Source of the DNA: Margaritifera margaritifera
Lineage: Eukaryota; Mollusca; Bivalvia; Unionida; Margaritiferidae
Assembly: GCA_029931535.1 (NCBI GenBank)
Contig: JAQPZY010001346.1
Span: 1-64,000 of the forward strand
DNA length: 64,000 bases
Direction of reading: 5' to 3'
Each line of letters starts with the position of its first letter. Position 1 is the first letter of the stretch. The notes below the pieces were generated by a model. That model saw only the letters and a list, made by a program, of their open reading frames with translations, did no database searches and was not told the origin of the DNA. Below, one piece after another: positions 10,303 to 23,185 of this stretch. The position numbers were made by a program, and so were the translations under genes.

Positions 10303-13300
10303 GTAACAGTTTTCTTTCTTGAATTCAGCACCTAACATTAAGTAAAGTTCTCTTGTTCAGATACATAGCAGGCAGTGACCTCCCTTAAGAAGTTGATATG
10401 TCCCCACTGCTTGCTCAGGGAGGGCACGTTGATTTTGTTCTGTCCATCTGCACAAAACTTTAAGTTTCATACTTGACAACCTTCCAGACAGTGTTGGAGG
10501 TTTTTAAGACTCAAAAAGTGTTTTGTGGTCCCAAAAGGGGTCAGTGTGCTTGACTCAAACAAGTGACATCATACAATTGAGAGTAAGTTATCTTAACTCA
10601 TATAAGTCTATAGAAAATGACTGATAAGTAAAATTTGAAAAAAAGAAATCAAAATTCTGTTTCTTAAAACATTTAATACACTTGCAAACAAAAAATAATT
10701 GGTAGACTTATCATTGCCGTATATCATCACCACACACACATATGCACACACTCACATAATTGCAATCACACAGACATTAAATAAAAAATACACCAAGTTT
10801 CTGTCTTTAAATCCATTTAGCTATTGTCAATAAGTTAAGTAATCTGCAGAATGGTGGTTGTTTATGCCTTTACTTTTAATTGCTTCTATAACTGTATAAC
10901 CTGCCCCACAATGATAGTTTTCCATTAGCATTAGCATGTCAGTTTACTGCTTATACAGGTTACAGGCATATATCATGGTGTTAACAAATGTCAGCCTCTT
11001 TTTTTCCATAAGTTTTACTGATAATTTTATTTGTATAAACACAACAGTTTGGAAGGTTTGGGAGTGAAAAATTAATATTTTCACATGACACATGTTCTGG
11101 CATGTATGTAGTTCTTGATGATGTACCCTCACCAAAGTTTGTGGATGATGTACACCTTGGGAAAGACAGATGCCTATTGATTTTGGGACTTAAAGGTCAA
11201 AGGTCACAGTCACTGTGACTGAAAAAGATAAATGTTTTTTGGATAATAACTTTCTTTTAAGACCATGTACCTTGACCAGGGTTTGTGGAGGGCTTGCACT
11301 TAAAGATAGAGGTCATTGTAACTCAAAGAAAAGTGGGTTTTGCACAGTAACTTTTGCTCTAGAGTAAATTCCTATGACCAAACTTTATGGATGACTTGCA
11401 GTTAGGGTAATAAAGACATCTATATATTTTGAGGTCTAAAGGCCAAAGGACAAGATCATGGTGAGTCTGATAAGAGAATGATGGTTTTGCACTGTAAGTA
11501 TAGTTCAAGACCACATACCTTGACCAAAGGTCAAGGTCATTGAGACCCATTGGTACGTAATCTCCAAAGTCAACCATACCCTACTAATGCTTCTGTGGAG
11601 GACTATTAAACACATGGCAGGCATATCATATACTGTTCACAGTACTCATGTTGAACTTGTAAAAATTTGGGCATAGACTTTTTTAGCTTGGAGTGATTTC
11701 AGTCAGTCCAGGCTTATGGCATGGTGTCCATTCTCTTTTACCAAGTAAAGTTTGTATTACTAATAATAGTAATCAACTTTATGGTCTAACTTAAAGTAGC
11801 AACAAAGTAGAGGATTTATTTTAGGCTGTGCTTTTGCATGAATGACCCTTATTTTTTCATCTTTATGCAAGAAAGTTCCCTCTATGGTGCTCACAGGACA
11901 CATAAAAAAGATCCAAGGAAAAAAGGATCAACGATTTTATGGTTAATTCTAGACTAAATTGAGTGCATTCCACCCAAGCCCACTGAATATAATGGACTTA
12001 TTGCCAAAGAAGCATAAGACGATCAGTTCCATTGGCTAACAGAAATGTCTTACTGATACTGATTAGTGTAAGCACCAATTGAGAGCGCATGGTCAATGAT
12101 CATTGATGGAAGTGTGAAGAAGAGAAGATGAAATCTTCAGAAGAAGCACTGCACTGCATTTTATTTTCAACTCGCATACTGGAATGAAAAAATATTGACT
12201 CAAATGTCCAAAATAAATTCTAGAGGGGAATGGTTACTGGAGCATGAGGAATTTAAATCCCAGTATGGAAGGCTTACAAAAGGGGATGCTGGTAATAATC
12301 ACAGGCATTTGGGTCATAGATTTATTAATTTCTGCAAAATAAATATTAACCATGTCCACCAAATAACCTTTTCCTGAACAGTGGACATTGTTATTTTAGT
12401 AGACAAGGAAACTGTGCTATAGTCTGACTCAGCATTGACTTATTCAAAGCATATAATGCTGGAAAAGTACATATTTATTGTAGAAATTATTAAATTGATG
12501 ATGTGAGTGCCTGTGATAATGATTTGTGTTTGAATTACTGGATTAAAAAATAAATGGGTAAAGATATTAGCTACCCTATTTTTATTTTCTAAATGATCAC
12601 ACTTTTTCACCTGGTAGATGCTCTTGGGCCCCACTTTTTCCATTTATGGAATGAACACTGATAGTATAGATCCACTGGACTTTCAGTTCAGTTTTAGATG
12701 TGAATAAAACTGACCTGAAAGTCCAATATGAAGTAAACTAACATTTAGTTTAATGATTAGATCTGACAGTACTTATCTTCCTTGGATATTATGCAACTGT
12801 TGGTAATAGTTGAAACAATAGTAGAACTGCTTTTTAAAAGGGTATCACAATAATTTCTCAAATAATGTTTCAAATGTTAATATAAATTCTATAGTGACAT
12901 ATAAAGAAATTTTAATTTAGCAAACTATTATAAAGATTATTGACAGCAGTATGTTTATGATAGTAAAAAGGACCATGAATAGCAAGAAGTCCATGAATAG
13001 CAAGAAGTCCATGAATAGCGATATCTCTGGAGTTATGTTTTTCAATCTGATATTATGTAAATGAGGATCACTTCAACATTCCAAGGCATCAGTACTACTG
13101 TTACTTTGATTCAATAAAGACTTTGTTAGTACAATTGCTAACTTGACACAAACAGATGAATTGTGTAATTTTGCACCAATTCATGTTGGATTTTTGTATC
13201 TTGGCCTAATGAATTAATCTCACCAAATAGCTGACAATCTTGTGGTCTTACTCTGTGAGTATAAGTTCTGAAAAGAAGATAAATTTCCAATTCTAAATTT

Positions 13301-16300
13301 TTCCTTAACATTTATGTGAAAGCCAAAAAGGATCAGATCATAAGATTTTTAAAAATGTATTAGATTTCATTTCAAATCAGGAAGATTTTTTTTAACCCAA
13401 TTTAAACATGCATAGGTATATAGCAACCATATAGTACATAATTCAAGAACATAATACAATTTGTTACAGCTGGCCCTTAATAGTAAGGCACATAATATTA
13501 CATACTGTATTATTCCCACTTCTTCCACTTTGGTACTGACCTGGCAATTAAATAAAAGGCATCACTTTTTTCCACTCAAGCAATCAAGGCAAACAGTGTT
13601 TTGGTTATTCCTTCCAATTCCCAAGTTTGAAATTGCCACTATTTGCCAATTTTTTAACCCAACAAAAAAGATTCATGTCTGATGATGATCATAACATGTA
13701 AACTATAGGTGTTGCAGAGTTAAAGCAGCAAGTTTAGTTTTTGAAAAAGGCACATGTGACAAAAAACAGTGATAGTAGTAGTAATGGTAAACAGTTTCAT
13801 TTAATATTTCATCTTTTTCCCAAAACAGAGATGCACAGTTTTTGATGGCTTGCCATGAAATTTGATAAATATTATGGTCATCATCTGAAGAGAAGCATAT
13901 TGACAAATCACTTTGCTCCCACAATTTTTTTCAGACTTCTTGCCCATTTTATATACAGTAGCTTCATGTGGTGTATGGCACAATATTGTATGCACAACTT
14001 GTCCTGCAATTTGTTTTGCAGTTTTTTTAATGGATCACTGAAACTTGGTACATGTTATGGTTATCATCTAACAATGCACATATTGGTAATTCTTTGTACT
14101 TGTAAGAGTTATTGCCCTTTTTGACATACAGCTGGATGCAACGTATGACAGAATTTTGACAGAATTATGTGAATGCAACTACTCTTGCATTTTAGTTGAT
14201 TGCTGTGAAACTTGGTACATATTATTGTCATCATTAAAAGAAATGCATGTCAACAAATCATTCTACTCACACTGTTTTTTGAAGAGTTACGTGCTTTTTT
14301 TACTATAGATTCATCTCCACAGGGGTGGTATGTGGGAGAGGCATGGGGTATACATGTATTTACCTGAGCAAATTGCTCACCATTCCTCTAGTTTTGATGG
14401 AAGTTTTTAAACACTGACAGTAGGCGGGGAGGTTGCTGATACCTGGGAGAATATCACATGTAGGACTTTGTCAGATCATTGGCTTTTACAGTAAATTGAA
14501 TGTATTGCAATATGAAAAATCCCAAAGCCCATTGACAGCATCTGCATTAAAAGTGAATCCAAAAAAACAGTTTACTTGCATTGTGGATGAGTGCACATGG
14601 AAAAATTATAACAAAAAAAAACAGAAAATTCTTAAAATCTTGCAAAATATCATGACAGACCTCACAGACTGGTGCCTGGAAAATATCATGACAGACCTCA
14701 CAGACTGGTGCCTGGAAAATATCATGACAGACCTCACAGACTGGTGGCTGGAAAATATCACATGTATGCCAGTGATTAAGTGTCACTAATCCTTTTAGTG
14801 CTTTAGGGTCGTTTCTAACAGGACATGATCAACAACTTAATTTTCATAAGGAAAATGTCAGTAACTTTAACACGTGCTTCTTTCCAGATTGAGGAAATGG
14901 TTTACAGAGCTGATTATACAAATGCTGCCACATTCAGAAAGCTGGATGAGAAAATACCACAGGTTAGTTTACAAAGATTTTGATGACTTAGCCCAAGAGT
15001 TATCTGTCTGCCTGGTATCAGCTGAAGAATTGTTTCAATATTCCAAAAACTAAGATGTTGAACACTTCAGACTATCATGACTTTTTATCACCCTCACCAA
15101 TTTAGCATTTTGTCATTTTGATCATGTTAGTTTGCTTGTTCGTTCATTAATTATTCTACCAATATATATTTCACCTAAACTGTGACAAGAGTGGGATATG
15201 GATACATTTCAAGAAGAGTATCTCAGCCATGTGAAAACTATGTCACTTTGACCTAATTTGCATGCTTTAGTGATTGTTGTAGTTTCAGCTATCCATTTGT
15301 TATACCCTCAGTATCTTGGATGCCATTTCACCAACACTCATAAAAAATAATATGTGGATACATCTGGACAAAAAGTAACTCAACCATACCAAAACTAGAT
15401 CAGTGTGACCCAATTTTGATGTTTTAATGACTTTTGTATTTTTATCTGTTTGTTTGTTACACCTTCAGTAGCTTGGACCTGATTTCATCTTCACTCATGA
15501 AAGTATGTGAATGCTTCTTAGGGAAAGTAACTCAGCTATACCAAAACTAGGTCAGTGTGATCCAATTTTTACACTTCAGTGACTTCTGTACTTAGCTGTT
15601 CATTTGTTACATGCTTAATATCTTGGACCCTACTTCACCTTAATTTATGAAAGTTTTTATTTGGATGCATCTCAGTAAAAGTAACTCAACTATGCCAAAA
15701 CTAGATCAGTGTCACCCAATTTTCATGATTGAGAGACTTTCAGTTATCCATCCATTACAACTTTAATAGCTTCAATGCACCCTATTTCACCGACACTAAT
15801 GAAAATTAATATGTAGATGACTCTCAGCATGAGTAACTTGACCATACCAAAACTAGTTCAATGTGACCGTTTTTCACCCTTGAGTAACTTTTGTATTTTC
15901 AGCTATCCGATCATCACATCTTCAATGTTTGCACCCTCGCACCTACACATTAAAACTGGTATATTGATACATCATGGAAAGTGTAAATCAACCATACCAA
16001 AACTAGTCTGTGTAACCCAGTTTTTGCACTTGAGTGATTTTTTACTTCTGTATTCTACAAACTTGCCACAGTACATATATCAGCACTTTCATTTATCATG
16101 TACTGGATGGTTCTGTAACATGAATGCATGCAATTTAATTCTTCTATTAATCGATTCTATTTGATGGTAGACTGTCAAAGTCTATCACTTCCATGTTGTT
16201 GTCAATGTCAAGACATGATAATGTGAATGCTTACTATTTGAAGAAAGTTTTAATAAATGGGGAATAAGTATTTATATTTTAACAGGTGAGTAGTCTCCTC

Positions 16301-19300
16301 TTTAATCATTTAACTGGCCAATAAAAGTGTCTGGCTGATATTCTGGTCCAATGAAATGTGCTGAGCTTGCTGATTTTCACAAGTCAGCTTGTCAAAGATT
16401 GTTTTGATGCATTTTGACAAATTCGAGGTGTCTAGATGATAATTGTCAATGACATTGCTTGCAAAAAATTTCTGTTAAAGGTGTGTTTGAAAATAAAAGG
16501 CACTCGTCTCTAATGAGTAGCCTTGTGGATTTCTTTTAAAGCAAGATTGATATACTGAAATGTCTACCACTCAAGAGTGTTGTTGTCTATTGTTTACATA
16601 GTTATTACAGGAGATCAATATATACTTACTGTTGGACAAATAATTACATAGACAAATATATATATACTTATTTATCTGTCTGTCTGTTTTTTGCTCTTCA
16701 AACTATCTGTGCATTCTGTTCTCCACCGACTCATTCAAATCCAACCTTTTTTTTTCTCATGTTGACATCTACATACACTATTGGATATATATTGTTTGAC
16801 ATCTTTAATTATTGGAATAAGCTTTTGATGTGCAAAACATGATGAAAAGAAAACAAAATAAGCTGTTTATGTGTACAATATATCATGCAGAATATCAAGA
16901 AAACATCCCATATTTCATTTTATATTTTTTTTTATTAAACTTTTATTCCAATATAATCGTGTCATAGTTTTGGGCAAGCTCCAATCTTCCAAGAGCAAGC
17001 TCCAGTCTTCCAAGGGCAAGTTCAGTTTTCCAGTCAGATTGTCCAACCCTGGTTTACATCCAGAGTATATCTTTCGCTTCATAGTAGTCGTTGTGTAAAT
17101 TCTTGGAAAAGTTTTGTAGTTTAAATTATAATTGCAGACAGATAATGGCAATTAAATCAGCAACAAAATGGACTACAAAGGATATAAAGAGTTGTGCCTG
17201 AGTTAACTATTGACCACGCATTATTGCATGATCTCTATAATGGTCGATATGTATATACAAGATAATAACCCTTTATATTGCTCCTTGATTTCATTTAAGT
17301 AATAGAGGCAGCGATCTCATCTCTGCGATTTGGAAGAAAAGGGTGGGGGTAAATGTAAAGTAGGGAAAGACAAGTCAGCTTATCTTTCCAGGCAGATTGA
17401 AGTGAAATGGCCATTTCACCTAATCACCCCTCATCCTAACATTGACCCTGAAGTCTATTATTGAAATGAAAATTCATAGTAGACCTACCTCGGATATTTT
17501 ATTGTTCAATTTATAGCTCTTATAACATGACTTTGGCATGCAAATTAAATGAAATATTCGTGCGCATTGTGGTAAAAGACAAATTTGAAACAAAAATATT
17601 TTGCACATTAATTATCAAAATATATATTTTTCTAGCTATATGAATCGAACAAGAGCAGATAATATTGGAACTATTTTCTTAGCACAACCTTAATTTGACA
17701 AGGTAAATCAGACTGGAAAGGGCTTTTTTTATTTCTTTTCTCAAGATAAAGCTTTTAATAATTTTTTTAATTTTCAACGTACAATTTCACCAAAAAGAGA
17801 AATTTTGAATTACTTTTTTGTGTGGTTTTTAATTCACCTGGCCGAAAGACCAAGTGATCTTAAGGTATAGACCTGCATCCATAGTGTGTCCAACACCAAT
17901 TTCTTGTTATAATTTTGGAGGCCATGTTTCTGATCCCATTTTTATCAAACTTGGAATATGAGCTTATATCATCAAAATTTTAGATGAGTATATTTAATGA
18001 GCAAGATCCACACATACTAACAAGGTGATCATGGACTGAGTTTGTTACCACTCTGGAGACCATATTTTGATCAAACTTTGAATATGAGCTTATATCATCA
18101 ACATCTCAGACAAGTTCATTAATGAGCAAGATCCATGCAATTAATGAGGTGATCTTGCATCTAATTGACTGAACTTGTTAATTATGCCTTTATCATTAGA
18201 ACTTCTTTTTTATCAGACTGTAGTAAAATATGTAAAACTAAAACGATATAAAGTTTGTGAGTTAGCTTACTCAGGGCTGTGTTCTTTCACTACTATATAA
18301 GCCTGCTTAGTGAAATAGTAAACTGTTTTATGTAAATTTTATGTAAGTCGGGTGAGCAATATCAGGTAGACTTTGGCCTCTTGTTGTTTAAGGTGTACCA
18401 CAGTCAGGGACTTGCTGTAATTATCTGGTGTTGAGTAATGTTACATATGATTGTAGCCCTCCCAACCCAGTCTGAAGAGCGAGAAGGTTAAAGGCAAACC
18501 TGAACATTTTTTTTTTTTTTTTTTTACTCAGGTACATAAAGATATGACGACTTACATAGCATAACAGTTTAGAAATCATAGGGTCAGATTCTCATTCATA
18601 TTTACTAATTAGATCATCACGTGCATTGGAAAACGCAGTAAACAGAGAAATCTTGTGTCATTTCACAGAAACCCATTGTCATATGTAAAATAATTATCTT
18701 ATTTTTCCATTGTCACAGATACCTTTGAATAGTGGAGCCAAACATAAAATAAGTGAGGAGTTCCGCAGCCTGCCAGACCTCTGTCAGGCACTGGATAACC
18801 TTGACATTGCCATTAGCTTCCTGAAATCCATTGGTGGTAACCCAGAAAATGACCTCGACAAGTTCATGGTAGAGACGCTCAAGATTGAGCAGTCACTGCA
18901 CAATACTTCGGTAATTTGCCACTATATGTAGCAGTATTTATGTCTTCACCCTCCTCCCTCAAGCCCCACCAAGTATGGGAGATATTGGTTTTGTGATGTC
19001 CATATGTCTGTCCAGCTATCCATCATCTGTTCATCCATCTGTCACACTTTCTTGTAAGCAAGATAGTTCAAAAAGTACTGAGCCAAACCAGAACAGATAT
19101 GATATTTAGATACACCGCTCCCTCGATAACTCGCGCCCTGATAACTTGCGAACCCGCTTATAATCCTGTTTTTTTTTAAAGAAAATATAAAAAAAACTGA
19201 AGAAAATCGCGATCAGAACTGGTGAATGAAACCTTGATATATCGCTCGTTTTATCGTCGAAAATGGCGGTTAGTGCCCGAAAAGTTAGAATCAACATCGT

Positions 19301-22300
19301 GAAATTTTCAGGTTTTAATAAGGAATCACATATCTTGTTAGATTTTATCGGAAAAAAATATTTTCTCAATACACTGTAAATAATAATATATGTATACGGC
19401 AAAACAGCGATCAATCAAAAATTATAGTAAATGCTAACAGGTGGCAACACAGAATGAAATAAACACTAATTAAATATGTCTTGTCAGGGGAAATTAGTGT
19501 TTTAATCTTTTCATTGTGTTGCAGTGTAAGCAGTATAATCGTTGCATGTTCTCTTCTATTCAGACATGAAAAGAGTCAATTGACCGTCACATCGATGCCC
19601 ACGAGCACATCTGTGAGAACCTAATTAAGTGCCGGCTGGGTTTTGATCTACAACTTGGGGAAGTGTTTGTTGCATTGTAAAAATTGATTAAAATAGACCT
19701 GCTTTGTTTTATCATGTTAAGTTGGTCTTTTGTATCAAATCAAGTAAAAGAGGTACAATACAAAAGTTCAAAGGAATGCAAATCCTACATGCATAAACTC
19801 TTGTGGTCACTATCGTGTCTCAACATCAGTCAATTTCATTGGACCAATCGAACATGGTTTCAAATAGTATGTACTTATTGTCATTAAAGTATATATTAAT
19901 CAGTAATTTATCCTAATCATTTGTAAATGTGATCATGGAGAGCAAGGGAATCAAGCGAAAGGCATACTCGGTGAATGAAAAGCTTACTGTCATAGAGAGG
20001 GTTCGTAATGGTGAATCAAGATCAAAAGTTTGTAGTGAACTTAAACTTGCCGAGTCGACACTCAGAGGTTGGCTCAAGGATGAGCAGAAATTTCAGGATT
20101 ATTTGCATGAAGTTGATTCCAATGATGGGTTTAAACGGGCACACACTGCAAACGACACAGAATTAGATGATGCTGTGTACAACTGGTTCACACAGCAACG
20201 TGAACAAGGTGTTCCGATTTCGGGAACAATTCTTAAGGCCCAGGCAGAGAAAATGGCCAAAACTATGGATACTGATTCAGATTTCATGGCAAGCCATGGA
20301 TGGCTTTGGAGATTCCAGCGCCGACATGGAATAAAACAAAATTCGTTGTCGGGAGAGATATGCTCGACAAATCAGGCAGCCGCATTTAGTTATCCCAACC
20401 AACTCCGAGAGATACTGACCGAGGAAGGGATATACAGACGACCAAGTTTATAATTGTGATGAGGCTGGTCTTTGCTATCGGATGATGCCAGACAAAACTC
20501 TAGCTACCAGAGAAGATACACACAAAAAGGAGGGTTTCAAACTGAACAAAGAGAGATTAACACTTTTGTTTTGTGTTAGCAAAGCTGGCACACATAAAAT
20601 GAAACCATTATGTGTTGACAAATACAAGTCTCCCCGTTGTTTTCATCATATGAATATGGACAGCCTTCCATTTGTATATAGAAATAGTGGAAATGCATGG
20701 ATGACTGCAACACTATTTACGGAGTGGTTTTCTAAGATGTTTGTACCCGCCCTCAGAAACCACCTGCGATCCAGGGGCTTAGAGGAGAAAGCTCTACTGC
20801 TATTAGACAATTGCCCAGCACACCCGCCTGCTGATTCAATACAAACAAGCGACGGAAAGATCCGGGTGGAATAACTCCCTAAAAACACAACATCATTAAT
20901 CCAGCCACTAGACCTGGGAATTATAAGCACTTTTAAACAGAATTACCGTCGGCTGTTAATACAGTCAATGCTGGACAGTGGAGAAGGTGTTACAACCTTT
21001 CTCAAGAGTGAGAGTTTGAAGTAGACTGTTTTCATGGGTGGTCAAGCATGGAGATTGATCACACCTAAGATAATAGAGGGGTGCTGGATGAAGGGTCTTG
21101 GAGCTGCCTTTGATATAAAGCAAGACACTGATCAAGACAGTGATGACAAGAGCGACTTTGAAGGTTTCAGCAAAACGGATGTCGTTCAGGCAGAGGCTGT
21201 TTGGGAGAAATTTATACAGACCCATGGTGCTCAGATGGATGTTACTCGCGACGATGTGGAGGGGTGGTTATGTGCTGACAATGACTGTCCCACAGCTGAG
21301 TATATGACAGAAGAACAGATTGTACATTCTGTAACAAACAGAGTCGCATTGGAAGACGATTCAAATTGGAGCACCCCTAGTGTCGAGAGTGAAGCAGATT
21401 CAGATGTTGCTACACCTCCCCTTTCTGCACAGGAAGCAATAGAATCTTTTAATGTTGCCATCCGGTGGCTGGAGACCCAAAATGTTGACTCTGTGAAGAT
21501 AATGCAGTTGAGAAACCTAAGAGATTTTGCTCAGTGGCAGAGAAATCAAGAGACAACACAAACAAAATTAACTGATTTTTTCAAAATGTGAATTTATATT
21601 TGTTAACTTTGTCAAAAAACTGCAAATATTTTCATATTCTCACTCGCGTATTTGTATTTAAATATTTTTTTTTTTTTTACATGTCGGACGTTTAGACCCA
21701 TTAAATTCATGTTTGGTAATGGTTTATCTTTGTGAATTTATTTTTTTACATTTTACTCTATCTATCTAGTGATAGCAGAATAAAAAATTTAAAGCAACAC
21801 AAGTTTCGACGTTGTCATTTTTCAATATGAATGTTATCCTTTTTGATAAAAGAAATCTCAATTCATTTTGAACAAACAATAAAACTAGAATGTATCCAAA
21901 TCAACACAAAAAGCAGTGACGTGATACACATGTTAAGAGTACTGATACCTCGTGGAATAATGTTTGCTTTTACGATCTTTTCAAGATACTTTATCCAGAA
22001 ATTAAAGGTAATTTATAAAGAAAAACAAACAACACCTTTATAAAGAAATATTTATTCACAGTTATTTTCAGCACAATTATAAAATGAGTATTTAACAATG
22101 TAACCCCCCCCTTTCGCCTCTCTCTGTCGATCTCCATCTCTTTATTAGTTTTTCACAGGTCCCTCGGTAACTCGCGCCCTCGCTTATAGTGCAGTCGATG
22201 TTTTTGGACCCCGTTGTGCGCGAGTTATCGAGGGAGCGGTGTACATTGATTGGGCTCAAAGACCAGGTTAGATTCTGGTGACAGTGACATTATTTTTCAA

Positions 22301-23117
22301 TTGTTTTTTTTTTTGCTTTTTTTACAGACTTTATAATTTTTGGGACTTTAAATTTTTTTTGCAAAGCCTTGTTAGCATGTTTAAGTAAAATTACTTGAAC
22401 AGAATGAATTATATTTGGTATGCATATTTGTATTAATATCAAATACCTGAATGGATTTTGAGACCAATATTTAAACATTTTTAATTTTTTACAGAATTTT
22501 GAACTTTTGGCAAAAACTATATAAGATAAATATATGACATTTGGCATGCATGTTTGTAGACATGTAGATAACTTGATTCAATGTTCATGCTGTTATAGTA
22601 ATTTTTCAAAATTGTCTGCATATTTTTTTGGGGGGGGGGGGGGGGCTTAAATTTTCTTGTCTGCAGTGTTTTACAAACAATATTTTTTCCTTTGGTCCAA
22701 GATTTCATCCTCCTGACCCCTCTTTTAGACAATTTTCAAACTTTTCCTAATTGTTACAAAGCTGAAGCTTACTGTATGTTACTTAAATTGAGCAAGCTGT
22801 TTTGATTTTACAAGTGGAGGACTAAAGTCTGGACCTTAAAAACAGAGACCTTCTCTATCACACTCCTAATGACAGTTTCATTTTCACCTTGCTAGATCGT
22901 TTTTTCTTTAATTCTGTCAAGAACCAGTGTTACAGAATGAAAATAATTGTACTGGGAAGTTTGTGTGGAGGTGGGGAAGAGATATGTTTTTGTTTTCAAA
23001 AATAAATCCCTTTTAGTTTGATACATCGAATTACCTTTGTTAATGGGTTATGCTAGAACATATACTTTAGTTTATAACACTTATGTGTCATGGAGTTACC
23101 AAGATTAAATAAATTCA

Positions 23118-23185
<68 letters not shown>

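Larger units (their letters stand above)
19113..22241 (+). mobile_element. Pogo/Tigger-like DNA transposon with perfect terminal inverted repeats
   Basis: The left end is TA|CACCGCTCCCTCGATAACTC... and the right end is its exact inverse. The 24-base terminal repeats (19113-19136 and 22218-22241) match perfectly and are flanked by TA on both sides (19111-19112, 22242-22243), the target duplication of pogo/Tc1-mariner elements. The body of 3.1 kb encodes a broken Tigger-type transposase (19935-21591). The right end also holds an inverted partner of its own terminus (22163-22180), making a subterminal hairpin. It sits in the 9-kb intron between exons (c) and (d), same orientation as the gene. 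Confidence 0.92.

Noticed and set aside
14433..14789. 118-codon open frame upstream of exon (b)
   Set aside because: Runs through the 36-bp tandem repeat and ends in the intron. Not needed for the RNF213-like reading frame, where exons (a) and (b) join directly.
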